DNA from: Methanosarcina sp. Ant1
GTDB taxonomy: Archaea > Halobacteriota > Methanosarcinia > Methanosarcinales > Methanosarcinaceae
Length of the DNA stretch: 50,782 nucleotides
Assembly (NCBI GenBank): GCA_001714685.2
Contig: MDTP02000056.1
Coordinates: forward strand, 1 to 50,782
Reading direction: 5' to 3'
Shown piece by piece: positions 9,184-18,718 of this stretch. Under the pieces are notes generated by a model that made no database searches, was not told the origin of the DNA, and saw only the letters and a list, made by a program, of their open reading frames with translations. The position numbers were made by a program, and so were the translations under genes. Each line of letters starts with the position of its first letter. Position 1 is the stretch's first letter.

Positions 9184-10667
9184 TTCAGCTCTTTCAAAAT
9201 CAATTCGCGTGCAGTTTTCGCATCTGCCGTGCCTTTTGTCTTTTTCATGACCTGCCCTACCAGGAAGTTCAGGGACTTTTCTGCGCCTCCGAGATAATCC
9301 TGTACTGCGGCTTCATTTTCGGCTATCGTTTCTTCAACAGCCATCGTGACAAGATCACTTTCGGCTTTGAGAAGGCCTCTTTCTTCTATAATCTGGAGTG
9401 GAGTTTTTTCTTCCTTGCTGTCCAGGATGCTTCGGATAACTTCAACTGCAGCCCTGTCACTGATCTTGCCTTCGGCAAAGAAGGTAACCAGTTCTACCAT
9501 ATCATTAACTCTGATATGTCTTACAATATCGGGATTCTTCTGGTTATAGCAGATAATAGCATAACCTTGCACATCTGCCCCTATAACTAAATCGCGATAA
9601 TTTAGCTCTCCAAGAAGGACGTCTGCGGTCCAGGTGGCTGCAATTTTCGGGTCAACGCCTTGTGCGCAGATGCTCTCGTGGAAATCTGCGAGCATGATCT
9701 TGGATGTGAGGGCTTTTGCGTGCATATCCGTGATGCCGTACTGTTCTATGAAACGAGCACGTTTGGCATCGGGAAGTTCAGGCAGAGTCTCCCGAATTGC
9801 AGGGATCCAATCAGTCACGCGCATGGGCATAAGGTCAGGTTCGCGGAAGTAGCGGTAGTCTTCTGCTTCTTCTTTTGTCCTCATTGAGATTGTAACGCCC
9901 CTGCCTTCATCGAAATGGCGAGTCTCAAGAGTAATTTTGCCTCCGCGCCGAATTACGTTTTTCTGGCGCATGATCTCATAGAGGAGTGCCCTTTCAACTC
10001 CTTTATGGGAAGAAATATTCTTAACCTCAACACGTGTGCCCCAGTGGACTGAGACATTTGCATCCACACGCATTGCTCCTTCCAGGTTTCCATCAAAAAC
10101 ATCCAGGTACTCGAGGATATTCCTGAACTTGTCAAGGAAACGCCTTGCTTCCTTGGGACTGCGCATATCGGGCTCTGTAACGGTTTCAATCAGGGGCATG
10201 CCTGACCTGTTGTAGTCTATAAGGACACCTTTTGACTTTTCAATGCTCCCTATATGCACAAGCTTGCCAGGGTCTTCTTCCATATGGGCTCTTGTGATCC
10301 CGACTACATGTTCCCCGTCTTCTCCCTCGATCACGACTTTTCCCTTGCCTACTATGGGGAAATCGTACTGGGTGACCTGGAAACCTTTGGGAAGGTCAGG
10401 GTAGAAATAGTTCTTCCTGTGGAACTGGGTTTCTTCTGCAATTTCTCCTTCTAGGGCAAGTCCCACCTTAATTGCAGCTTCAACTGCTTTTTTGTTCAGG
10501 ACAGGAAGTGTCCCGGGCAAGCCCAGGCAGATTGGGCAGGTGTGAGTATTCGGAGCTGCGTTGTGGTAATCTGAAGAGCAGCCGCAGAACATTTTGGTCT
10601 TAAGTTTGTTTAGCTGGACGTGGATTTCAAGTCCGATCCTTATGCCATCAGGATTTTCATAGACCAT
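9177..10667 (-). CDS. gatB: Asp-tRNA(Asn)/Glu-tRNA(Gln) amidotransferase subunit B
   Basis: 496 residues. GatB binds and activates the mischarged tRNA and transfers ammonia from GatA; in archaea with GatDE for Gln, GatCAB mainly makes Asn-tRNA(Asn). Visible are the N-terminal IGLEIHVQLN, the zinc-site cysteines C28, C30, C44 and C47 (CGCS...CPICLGLPG), the YNRSGMPLIETVTEPD kinase-like segment and a C-terminal tRNA-binding tail ending in KTARELILKEL. Length is normal. The ATG directly follows the gatA stop (TAAATG), with GGAGGTG inside the end of gatA as ribosome site, so translation is probably coupled. Last gene of the operon. Confidence 0.97.
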   Translation of the reverse strand: MVYENPDGIRIGLEIHVQLNKLKTKMFCGCSSDYHNAAPNTHTCPICLGLPGTLPVLNKKAVEAAIKVGLALEGEIAEETQFHRKNYFYPDLPKGFQVTQYDFPIVGKGKVVIEGEDGEHVVGITRAHMEEDPGKLVHIGSIEKSKGVLIDYNRSGMPLIETVTEPDMRSPKEARRFLDKFRNILEYLDVFDGNLEGAMRVDANVSVHWGTRVEVKNISSHKGVERALLYEIMRQKNVIRRGGKITLETRHFDEGRGVTISMRTKEEAEDYRYFREPDLMPMRVTDWIPAIRETLPELPDAKRARFIEQYGITDMHAKALTSKIMLADFHESICAQGVDPKIAATWTADVLLGELNYRDLVIGADVQGYAIICYNQKNPDIVRHIRVNDMVELVTFFAEGKISDRAAVEVIRSILDSKEEKTPLQIIEERGLLKAESDLVTMAVEETIAENEAAVQDYLGGAEKSLNFLVGQVMKKTKGTADAKTARELILKELKG

Positions 10668-12095
10668 TTACGCCACCTCCGGAGGTCTCTTTGTGTGGTA
10701 ATCAGTATTCTGCTCAAAAGTGTATGCTGCCCTCAGGACAGTCGGCTCGTCAAAGGGTTTGCCCATTATCTGAAGCCCTATTGGTAAGCCGTCAGTAAGA
10801 CCACATGGCACGGAAACCGAGGGTACTCCTGCAAGATTGATCGGGCAGGTGTTCACGTCTGAGAGGTAGAGGGTGAGAGGGTCTTCAATTTTCTCCCCTA
10901 TCTTGAAAGCAGGGTTCGGCATGGTTGGAGCCATGAGCAGGTCAACTTTTGCAAGAGCTTTATCAAAGTCCTGTTTTACAAGAGTTCTGACCTTCAGGGC
11001 TTTTAAATAATACTTATCGTGATAGCCTGCAGAAAGAGCATAGGTGCCAAGGAGAATTCTTCTTTTCACTTCTGTGCCAAAGCCCTCGGCCCTGGTCTTT
11101 GAAACCATAGCATGCCAATTTTCGCCGCTTTCTCTAAATCCGTAGCGTGTTCCGTCGAAACGGGCAAGGTTTGAGGATGCTTCGCTCATTGCAATGATGT
11201 AGTATGAAGCAAGGGCGTACTTTATATTGGGCATCGAAACCTCTTCCCAGGTCGCTCCGAGACTTTCATATTTGTGTATTGCGTTCCATACAGCCTTTTC
11301 GACATCCGGATGGATGCCTTCTCCAAAGAACTCTTTTGGAACCCCTATCTTCAGGCCTTTTACATCGTCCACCAGAGCTTTCTGATATTCAATTTTACTG
11401 TCAATTGAAGTAGAGTCTCTGCCGTCATAGCCTGCTATAACATCCATAAGAATTGCGATGTCTGCCACGTTGTTTGCAAGAGGCCCGACCTGTTCAAGGG
11501 AGTTTGCGTAAGCCACAACTCCGTACCTGGAAACTGCACCATAGGTTGGTTTAAGCCCAACAACGCCGCAAAAAGCCGCAGGGCAGCGTACAGATCCCCC
11601 TGTATCCGAACCAAGGGCAAAAGGTGCTTCCCCTGCTGCAACAACTGCTGCGCTGCCTCCGGACGATCCCCCCGGCACTCTTTCAAGGTCCCAGGGATTT
11701 GCAGTAGGCCCGAAATAGCTGGTTTCCGTAGAAGAACCCATTGCAAACTCATCCATATTTGTTTTTCCAAGGATGACTGCGCCTGCAGAAAGGAGCTTTT
11801 CGATAACATGGGCATTGAATGGAGGAACATAGCCCTCAAGAATCTTCGAGCCGCAGCTGTTTGGCAACCCGACCACGGAAATGTTATCTTTAATTGCGAT
11901 TGGCACGCCTGCAAGAGGGCCATCGTGCCCTTCTGAATCAATTCTTCTGGCGTGTTCAAGTGCCTTTTCAGAAACCTTTGTATAGCCGTTAACTTTGCTC
12001 TTTCCTATAACTTCGAGGTAGCGAGCTGTTACCTCTTCGGCTGAGTCTTCTATAATTTTCTCTTTAACCTGTGCAACACTCATCCATTTTGCCAT
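10668..12095 (-). CDS. gatA: Asp-tRNA(Asn)/Glu-tRNA(Gln) amidotransferase subunit A
   Basis: 475-residue amidase-signature enzyme that releases ammonia from glutamine or asparagine for the GatB reaction. The Ser-cisSer-Lys triad is recognisable as K69 (AIKDNIS), S144 (PGGSSGGS) and S168 (SDTGGSVR), with the same 75- and 24-residue spacing as in the bacterial enzyme. The start was taken at the ATG 12095, one codon inside a possible TTG. GAGGAG, which overlaps the gatC stop, lies at a suitable distance. Twelve bases separate it from gatC and it abuts gatB, giving the order gatC-gatA-gatB. Confidence 0.97.
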   Translation of the reverse strand: MAKWMSVAQVKEKIIEDSAEEVTARYLEVIGKSKVNGYTKVSEKALEHARRIDSEGHDGPLAGVPIAIKDNISVVGLPNSCGSKILEGYVPPFNAHVIEKLLSAGAVILGKTNMDEFAMGSSTETSYFGPTANPWDLERVPGGSSGGSAAVVAAGEAPFALGSDTGGSVRCPAAFCGVVGLKPTYGAVSRYGVVAYANSLEQVGPLANNVADIAILMDVIAGYDGRDSTSIDSKIEYQKALVDDVKGLKIGVPKEFFGEGIHPDVEKAVWNAIHKYESLGATWEEVSMPNIKYALASYYIIAMSEASSNLARFDGTRYGFRESGENWHAMVSKTRAEGFGTEVKRRILLGTYALSAGYHDKYYLKALKVRTLVKQDFDKALAKVDLLMAPTMPNPAFKIGEKIEDPLTLYLSDVNTCPINLAGVPSVSVPCGLTDGLPIGLQIMGKPFDEPTVLRAAYTFEQNTDYHTKRPPEVA

Positions 12096-12107
12096 CAAAA
12101 CATCTCC

Positions 12108-12389
12108 TCAGCCGATTTTCGGGACCCTGAAAGTCCCATCCTGTTTATATTCGGTGTTCGCAAGAACAGTTTCCTGCGGGAGGCACTCTTCTACAATATC
12201 CTCCCTGAACACGTTATAAATCTCAGCTACATGATAAGTGGGAACTACATCTTCGGTTGGCAATTCATCAAGCTGTCCGAAGTACTCCAATACTGAGTTA
12301 AGTTTTTCCATATATTCGACCGTTTCCTGCTCGCTGATCTCAATACGAGCAAGCCAGCCGATGTGTTCTACATCTTCTTTTGTGATCAT
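12108..12389 (-). CDS. gatC: Asp-tRNA(Asn)/Glu-tRNA(Gln) amidotransferase subunit C
   Basis: 93 residues, normal for GatC, the small belt-like subunit that holds GatA and GatB together. The N-terminal helices (ITKEDVEHIGWLARIEIS) and the later DVVPTYHVAEIYNVFREDIV segment match the family. It is the first gene of the gatCAB operon. A TATA-like element upstream supports transcription starting here. Confidence 0.93.
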   Translation of the reverse strand: MITKEDVEHIGWLARIEISEQETVEYMEKLNSVLEYFGQLDELPTEDVVPTYHVAEIYNVFREDIVEECLPQETVLANTEYKQDGTFRVPKIG

Positions 12390-12454
12390 AAAAAATCCTC
12401 AAAAATAGAGTGATCCTGAATAGAATGCTATTGGTATTGCATAATAGAAACAGG

Positions 12455-12480
12455 TTAATGGATAAATATATATTCATCTC
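12455..12480 (-). promoter_or_regulatory. Putative promoter of gatCAB
   Basis: On the minus strand the stretch GAATATATATTTATCC forms an archaeal-type TATA box about 75 nt upstream of the gatC start. It predicts a short untranslated leader. Based on sequence appearance only. Confidence 0.4.
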
Positions 12481-12612
12481 CCCTTACATCCTTTGCCGAC
12501 CGATCAACGCTTCGACAGCACAGAAAATCGGAGATCTTCTGAGAGTAGCGATGTAATCTCAACAGCATTTATACCTTCTGTCTTCTTTTGAGATCGTACA
12601 TCTGGACTTTTT

Positions 12613-13728
12613 TCATTTTTGCCAGGTTGAGCACTTTTCAAGTTCATCATCGGTTAGATGCCGGGCTTCGATGTAGCCGTTGTCTACGGCTTCGTTGAAT
12701 ATTTCATATCCTCTGGCTGAACGGGCTAGGACTGTAGTCCAGCCTCTGGGGCTGCCAACTCCACCAAAGGAGATGTCTGAGTTTTCGGCGGTCAGGTCAG
12801 TGCAGAAACGGCAGGATGAACTCCGCTATTAGTCAAAATCACTAAGTTTGAAGATATGTTCTTTTCCGTCTTTCAGAATAACTTCGAACTTTCCTTTCCT
12901 GATTTTCATGGATTCTACATTTTCGAGCATTATCCCATAGCTTTCCAGCACTGCTTTAATTCCCTCATAGTAGAAGGTGTCCATGCAAAAGAGTCCCAGT
13001 TTAAGGACCTTTGCCTGCATGAAGAGGTGCAGAAAGCCGTAGGAGCTGTTCTGCATTTTCGTGACGGCATCGATGTTACAGCTTGTCCCTACAAAGGCTA
13101 CACTGTTCATTCCCTGTTTAACTGCGCTCATAAGGGCTTCAAGCGTCATGGAATGGGAATAGATGCTGCCGCTGCTCTCAAGAATTTCTTCCCTGGTTTT
13201 CGCAACTATTGGCATAGGTTTCCAGGTTTATTCTTTTGACGGATTGTTACCACGGCACAATCGATCAATCCTTCATCCAGGGCATACAAGAGGAGAGAGG
13301 TCACAACACCCCCGTCCTGGCCCTTTATTTCGGGAATAGCAGACCTTGCGGCATACGCATATCGTAAACACCCTATAAGCCCTTCTTCTGTTGTGATGGT
13401 TCTTGGGCACTGGTAATAGCAGACTCCGCAGGCTTTACATGGACCCACCAGTTTTGGTGCGCCGTCCTCGATGGTTATATACTCGCAACTTGCTGCGCAG
13501 GCTCCGCAGAGAGTGCAGATACCTGGCTTTATGATGTCTCGTTTCAGCTTCCCAAAGGAAATCTTTTCTTTTTCACTGAGGTTTCTCTTGACCGGATTAC
13601 ACTTTTTTTCAGCACATCGAACTTTTGTTTGCATTCGGGACTGCAGAAATAATATTTTTTCCCCCGTAATCCGAAACATGTTCAGTATTGTCAGATCTAA
13701 TTTTCTTGCAGATAGGGTCAAGCGGCAT
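12613..13728 (-). pseudogene. YHS-domain / ferredoxin / FrhB-like protein gene, decayed
   Basis: Reconstructed across frames: a YHS/TRASH-like metal domain (MPLDPICKK...YYFCSPECKQKF), two 4Fe-4S ferredoxin motifs (CTLCGACAASC and CKACGVCYYQC), then an F420 hydrogenase/dehydrogenase beta-subunit (FrhB-like) domain running to SSCRFCTDLTAENSDISFGG and CSTWQK. Lesions: losses in homopolymer runs near 13655-13660 and 13603-13609, a frameshift near 13221 (after QKNKP), and two adjacent in-frame stops, TAA TAG, at 12826-12831, beyond which the reading frame and homology continue for about 70 codons. The ATG has an intact GGAGG site. Intact relatives pass electrons between F420 or ferredoxin and a partner. 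This copy is not expected to be functional. Confidence 0.85.
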
Positions 13729-13739
13729 TAAAGTCCTCC

Positions 13740-14482
13740 AATGCAGGTTGCATTAAACTCAAGGAAACGCTACCAGGTAAGTCATTCTCGAAGGGAGTTT
13801 AGCGCGACCTAAAAGGATTATTGATTCTTATGTTTAGCAAGCGTATATTTATATGCATCTTTTTATAATTACACGCTTTATAATTTTTACTGTTCATAAT
13901 TAAGTGTATAAATTGTTTTTATGACCATTTATTGGATCTCGCCTGAAATGACGCTCTAAGGTCAGAATATTCTTTTAAGCATTGAATAACCGAAAAAACA
14001 GGTACTGAAAGCATACAGGTAAACAGAAATAGCATACTCGATGAAAGAATAGAGTCAAAAAAGCTCGTTTCAAAAATGGAGGTAAACCTGCCTATTTGGT
14101 TTTGCTTCAACTGCAGATGTGAATATATAAATACTGGTAAATAAAAAATATACTGATAATCAAGATACGAATATAATTAAAAACTCAGGTGACCCATTTG
14201 GAATATTTTAGCAAAGGTTATTATAGGCTTTGGTGAATCTCTCCTTAAACTTTTGATAAATATATTCCTGCTTGATATTTTTATAAAGTTCATAGGTCTT
14301 GCTTCACCAGAAGCATTCTGATGTTTAAATATGGCTCCGAAGTGTTAGATTCGATCCATTCTAGTTTACTCTAGTTCGGTTCGAACAATCTTCAAATAAG
14401 TCTTAATTGTTTTAAGATAAAGCTTCCAAAATAATCCATCTCTAAATTCATTTACATACAGATTCTCAGGAAGGAATTAAAA
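13740..14482. other. Divergent intergenic region
   Basis: About 740 AT-rich bases. A TATA-like element (GCATATAAATATAC on the minus strand near 13843-13857) suits the decayed FrhB-like gene. A 63-codon minus-strand ORF (13919-14110) starts with TTG, has no ribosome site and resembles nothing known, so it was not called. No RNA gene was seen. Confidence 0.4.
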
Positions 14483-15916
14483 ATGGCTCTGAAACCAAGA
14501 ATTACAGAATCTCCTCAGGTTCGTCTGATTGATCTTAAGTCAAAACCTTTTTTTATCGTGGCTTCCGTAGAAGTCGGAAACACTACAACCAAATCTATCC
14601 TTACAGCTACCAATATGGAGACTTGCAGGACCCACATCGTAAATAAGATCGTTCGGATGACCAGGGATGTCCGTCCTCCAAAACCCGGAGAAGTCGTATT
14701 CGGGAAAACACTTACAGGTGTGGAGCTCACTCGGGAGTCCGTTGCGGAATTGGTGCGTAGCACCCTGACCGAATCGATAGAAACAGCTAGTCTGGATATA
14801 AAAACGGATTTGAACTTCGTGGTCCGGTCCACGGGTGTAGTTGCAGGTTTTGAATCCCCCGAAGAGGTTGGTGAATTCATCAAAGGTCTGGCAGATGGCT
14901 GTCTGAAGGCAGGAGTCCCACCAAAAAACATGACACCTCCAATGTCTATCTCAAATATCACTAAAAAGCTCCAGAAATACAGTAAACTGGAAAAGGTAAT
15001 CTTCGATGGGGCCGTAGCCGGAGTAATGCCGCCGATAGGTTCAACTGGAGTTGAAATTGTTGCAAATGAAATGGAAGGAGAGCTTGCAACAGCAGGAATT
15101 AAAGAGGCAGCCAAACTTACAGACGTTGATTTCAGGAACCCTTGCATTTCAATTGACTTTGGTACAACCCTTGACGGCAGGGTCACAAGTCCTGATCAGC
15201 CATACGCAAAAACCATCGGAAACTTCTGCGGTTATGCAGGGGCAATTCCTGATGCGATTGTTCGGGGTTCGAAAATAGTGGATTCAAAAGTAGGGACCGC
15301 TCTTGAAGTTTTGGATAAACAGAAACCGCCATCTTTCCTTACCTTGAAAATGAAGGCTAAAGCTATTGAAGCGTATGCAAAGCGCATCCATGAACTTATT
15401 ATTATAGAAAAGGTTCCAATGAGCAGAACTCGATACGGAAGCGTGCCTGTAAGACCAGATGCGGCCGAGCTGATAGGTGTAACACTTATAGGTTGCGACG
15501 TAGGAGAAAATGGCACTGACATGGGCAAGCTCAGTGCTATAGGTATGGAAATCTGTAAGACCCACGGAATTCAGGTTGTTTCCGCTGTTATTGACGAGGT
15601 AATGGCAGGGGTTGTATGCAGGCTGATAAAAGTCGCAAAAGAAGAGAACCTCGTTTTTGAAGATACAACTATCGGAATTACTGGCAGGGCCGGCATTACC
15701 GGGAACAAACCCAAACTGATTCTGGAATGCCTTGAAAAACTGAACCTTGCTCCCAAGATAGATGAGCGGGTAGTTTTTGCAGATGACGGGCTTGCCAGAG
15801 GTGCAGCTGTGATGGCCCGCTGCATGAATTCTCTGGGTTCGCCGCAAAACCCTCTCGGCGGCAGACACGGTGGAAAATGCATCCTTGCACAAAGAATGAA
15901 ATTACAGAAAAGATGA
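14483..15916 (+). CDS. Putative methanogenesis marker protein 14
   Basis: 477 residues. It matches the protein family conserved in methanogens called methanogenesis marker 14, whose function is unknown. Residues about 30-40 (VEVGNTTTKSIL) look like the phosphate-1 loop of ASKHA-fold proteins. A second such segment, SIDFGTTLDGR, follows mid-protein (about 224-234), so a nucleotide-binding actin/Hsp70-like fold is plausible but unproven. A Gly-rich C-terminal half contains GITGRAGITGNKP. The ATG is preceded by GGAAGGAA at normal spacing. It stands alone, with a long upstream region and no operon partner. Length is in the family range. Confidence 0.85.
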   Translation: MALKPRITESPQVRLIDLKSKPFFIVASVEVGNTTTKSILTATNMETCRTHIVNKIVRMTRDVRPPKPGEVVFGKTLTGVELTRESVAELVRSTLTESIETASLDIKTDLNFVVRSTGVVAGFESPEEVGEFIKGLADGCLKAGVPPKNMTPPMSISNITKKLQKYSKLEKVIFDGAVAGVMPPIGSTGVEIVANEMEGELATAGIKEAAKLTDVDFRNPCISIDFGTTLDGRVTSPDQPYAKTIGNFCGYAGAIPDAIVRGSKIVDSKVGTALEVLDKQKPPSFLTLKMKAKAIEAYAKRIHELIIIEKVPMSRTRYGSVPVRPDAAELIGVTLIGCDVGENGTDMGKLSAIGMEICKTHGIQVVSAVIDEVMAGVVCRLIKVAKEENLVFEDTTIGITGRAGITGNKPKLILECLEKLNLAPKIDERVVFADDGLARGAAVMARCMNSLGSPQNPLGGRHGGKCILAQRMKLQKR

Positions 15917-16004
15917 TACTAAGAACTGATAATTCAATAGAACGATTTAAAAAATGAGAAAATCGAAATGTAAAACTGAAGGTTATTAAAATGAAGGCAG
16001 GAAA

Positions 16005-16331
16005 TTAACCTCCTGCTCCTCCACCTCCCGCTTTGCCGAGCTCGAAGGCTTCCATTGTTTCTTTCGCTTTCCTGAACCTTTCTTCCAGTTCGTCTGCAGT
16101 AAATTCCTTTTCTTCTTTCTTTTCTTTAGCTTTTATGTCAGTTGGTTCCAGAGTCTCTTCTCTGTACCAGAGATCGGTACTCTCGAGCAGAACCCACACT
16201 TTCCCCTGCTCGTCCTTTTTGATATCAGTCACGCGGCTTAAGGTATCGCTATTGACGTACTTGACGGTATCTCCCACTTCAATGGTTTTTTTGTTCCGCC
16301 CTACCGCTGTGATTCCTTCAGCTTCAGCCAT
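16005..16331 (-). CDS. DUF2098 family protein
   Basis: 108-residue soluble protein. The N-terminal half (KKTIEVGDTVKYVNSDTLSRVTDI) is a small beta-rich domain matching DUF2098, found in methanogens and of unknown function. The middle is a charged Lys/Glu helix and the tail is Gly-rich (GKAGGGGAGG). GAGGTGAGA directly upstream of the ATG is a strong ribosome site. It converges with the marker-14 gene; no operon partner is evident. Confidence 0.8.
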   Translation of the reverse strand: MAEAEGITAVGRNKKTIEVGDTVKYVNSDTLSRVTDIKKDEQGKVWVLLESTDLWYREETLEPTDIKAKEKKEEKEFTADELEERFRKAKETMEAFELGKAGGGGAGG

Positions 16332-16539
16332 ATTCTCACCTCGAAAGCTTCCAGGACGCTGACATTTCGGCCCTGCAAGTCCTCTCTCTTATAATTAGCT
16401 GTTTATAGGTTATTCAGGACATTTAATAAAGTTTGTGTGGCTTGAGCCCTAAGAAGTTTCTGTCAAGCAGAGCTTTTCAGAAGCTTCCAGGATTTATAAA
16501 ATAAATAAAAAATAAAAAAGTATAATGTCGATATATGTT

Positions 16540-17499
16540 TTAATTTTGACTAATTTCCATCCTGAGATCTCCCATCAAGGCAATCCTTTCGGCAAAAGCA
16601 TTATGCCTGTGGATGCTCTCCTCATTGGTCTGTTTGATGGTAATTACTGCATTATCAGGAAGGTCCGGAAACTCTTTCACTATATTGTCTGCCATAGTCC
16701 TCACACAGTCTTCCACGAACTTCGGGTTCATATGGGCAGTTTCCACGACGACTTTTTCGTCGGCGCGTTTCAAGACCTCAAAAACGCTGGAACTCATGGA
16801 ACGTTCAATAATGTTGATAATGCTTTCGAGGGAAACATCGAAGTCGTGTGCGACCTTGATTGAGATAATTCCCCTTCCTCGCTGGTTATGGGTAGCCATG
16901 GGTACCCTTTCCAGGAATTTTAGAATCGTTTCTCTGTCAACTCCGAGGTTGGAAAGCTCATTTGCAGCTTTATCTCTCATTATCTCCTGAGCGCAGGGGC
17001 AAGCAGTCATTCCTACAACTTCTGCACCTATGAGCTTCTTTACATCAAAGTAGCCCTTGTCACCATGCCCCCTTACAGCAGATGCTTCAGCAAAAATATT
17101 CACGACTTCCTGGCATTTAATTCCTGTTGATGGGGAAGCGCGTCTGATCATATATTCGCTTTTCATCCGAACTTCGGCTTGATTGGCATACTCATGTCGA
17201 CCAAGCAGATTGTGTGCGATATCACTGCAGAGCTGCTCAATTTCGTATACAGGTGTGCTGAGCACCTTTTCCAGAACCTCATCTACAGCTTCGAAATTCC
17301 TTGAGAGGTTTGCTCCCTTCCTATCGTATGGCAAGTCAACGAAAACGTCAAAAGTTGAAATCAGTACGATCGGACGTTTGTCTTTACGTTTGATCTCAAC
17401 AAGTTTTTTCATATTCGTTACCCCAACACGGGTAAGGTTGATAGCTACGCTTGGTTTGCCGGCCTGGACGTCCGGGAGGTTTAAAATGCAATTTTCCAT
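16540..17499 (-). CDS. mptA: GTP cyclohydrolase MptA (Fe(II)-dependent, FolE2-like)
   Basis: 319 residues. MptA converts GTP to 7,8-dihydroneopterin 2',3'-cyclic phosphate, the first pterin step toward tetrahydrosarcinapterin. Family features are [27 protein letters not shown], the metal-site region [14 protein letters not shown] with its Cys pair, the [14 protein letters not shown] segment and the C-terminal HRHNAFAER. Length agrees with archaeal homologues. The ribosome site is weak, but the N-terminus [17 protein letters not shown] fits the family, so the start was kept. Monocistronic. Confidence 0.95.
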   Translation of the reverse strand: MENCILNLPDVQAGKPSVAINLTRVGVTNMKKLVEIKRKDKRPIVLISTFDVFVDLPYDRKGANLSRNFEAVDEVLEKVLSTPVYEIEQLCSDIAHNLLGRHEYANQAEVRMKSEYMIRRASPSTGIKCQEVVNIFAEASAVRGHGDKGYFDVKKLIGAEVVGMTACPCAQEIMRDKAANELSNLGVDRETILKFLERVPMATHNQRGRGIISIKVAHDFDVSLESIINIIERSMSSSVFEVLKRADEKVVVETAHMNPKFVEDCVRTMADNIVKEFPDLPDNAVITIKQTNEESIHRHNAFAERIALMGDLRMEISQN

Positions 17500-17879
17500 G
17501 TTAACCAGATCCGTGAAAAGATGAATTTTTGATTTGTAGAATAAATCTTGACAAACGTAATTTTATAATGTGCATATAATTTTATTATGCGCATTTGGAA
17601 AAATATAGGTGTTCCTTGGTTAATTGAAAGACATCATTCCGGAGGAGCCTTAAAGTCATTCTTCGGTCGTTTTTGTTCCGCGATCCGGCATGGCTGGAGC
17701 CCATCGACTTTGAGCAAAGAAAATGAGTCCTTCAGCTTTATTGGAGAAATCGGGTATCAAATATCAACCACTTTGTAGTATATAACTAAAATATAACAAC
17801 CATAAGGAGTTATAGCATGTAAAGCTTATGCTTTCTGGGTTCTTTTTCCAAATGTACAATAAAATATAAATTTTGAAAG
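17500..17879. other. Intergenic stretch left of the MC1 upstream repeat
   Basis: A 63-codon plus-strand ORF at 17587-17778 lacks a ribosome site and has no recognisable similarity, so it was not called. AT-rich. No RNA gene was seen. Confidence 0.35.
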
Positions 17880-17884
17880 TATCT

Positions 17885-18060
17885 AAAATCCACTCCAGAA
17901 ACCTATTTTGAACTTTACTTCTAACAAGATATAAATATTTAAATATTTCCCATTTTATCAACAATATGAAAAAAATCCACTTTTAGAAACCTATTTTGAA
18001 CTTTACTTCTATCCGAATATAAATATTTAAACATTTCCCATTTTATCAACAATGTAAAAA
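17885..18060 (+). repeat. 88-bp direct tandem repeat upstream of MC1
   Basis: Two adjacent copies with a period of 87-88 bp. Shared blocks include AGAAACCTATTTTGAACTTT (17897 and 17985), ATATAAATATTTAAA-like AT stretches and CCCATTTTATCAACAAT. Each copy therefore carries its own TATA-like element. It lies 130-310 bp upstream of the MC1 start. Confidence 0.85.
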
Positions 18061-18132
18061 AATTCAGTTTATATACCCTTCATAGATAAATGGTCATTTT
18101 GCATAAACCAATAACTATAGGCAACATCCGAA

Positions 18133-18190
18133 GAAAGATTTTATATACTTTAACACTTAATCAGTGTCTAGCAATACATTTGCGAGGTGA
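18133..18190 (+). promoter_or_regulatory. MC1 promoter and ribosome binding site
   Basis: TTTTATATAC near 18138-18147 fits an archaeal TATA box with a predicted transcript start near 18170. GAGGTGA at 18184-18190 is a strong ribosome site 5 nt before the ATG at 18196 and decides that start over an upstream in-frame GTG at 18187. Confidence 0.55.
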
Positions 18191-18195
18191 CCTTT

Positions 18196-18480
18196 ATGTC
18201 CAACACAAGAAATTTTGTTTTACGAGACGAAAACGGCGATGAGCACGGTGTTTTTACAGGAAAACAGCCACGGCAGGCGGCTCTGAAGGCTGCAAACCGG
18301 GGAGAAGGGACCAAATCCAAACCTGATATTATCTGCCTCAGGGAACGCGGGACAAAGAAGGTGCACGTTTTCAAGGCATGGAAAGAACTTGTAGCAGCTC
18401 CCAAAAACAGGCCTAACTGGATGCCAGAGAAAATTAGCAAGCCCTTTGTCAAGAAAGAGAAAATAGAAAAAATCGAATAA
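18196..18480 (+). CDS. Chromosomal protein MC1 (non-histone)
   Basis: 94 codons. MC1 is the abundant small basic DNA-bending protein of Methanosarcina chromatin. The mature N-terminus SNTRNFVLRDE, the central FTGKQPRQAALKAANRG, the RERGTKKVHVFKAWKE strand and the C-terminal NRPNWMPEKISKPFVKK all match it. The start is at the ATG giving M-SNTRNF, placed 5 nt after GAGGTGA. The last residues are Lys/Glu-rich (KEKIEKIE). A tandem 88-bp duplication lies upstream and may influence its expression (inference). Confidence 0.96.
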   Translation: MSNTRNFVLRDENGDEHGVFTGKQPRQAALKAANRGEGTKSKPDIICLRERGTKKVHVFKAWKELVAAPKNRPNWMPEKISKPFVKKEKIEKIE

Positions 18481-18718
18481 ATCGAATAAATATAACTTCC
18501 CTTACAGCCATAAAATCGGGTTCTTTCTTTTTCGTTTCGATAGCCTTATACGGAATTAGCCTGGACGGGTCTTTAATTTTAATACTATCCGGGCTGGCTT
18601 ATTTCGGTACATCTCCTAAATTAACTGTATTGTTTTTGCTTCTTTACATAGCTTGTTTTGGTTTTTATTCCGAATATTTAACGATAAGTTTAAAAACAGA
18701 TTTTCTGATTCCTACATC

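Noticed and set aside
13919-14110. 63-codon minus-strand ORF with a TTG start and one hydrophobic stretch
   Set aside because: A TATA-like element lies nearby, but there is no ribosome site and nothing else supports coding.
17587-17778. 63-codon plus-strand ORF left of MC1
   Set aside because: No ribosome site, odd composition and no recognisable similarity.
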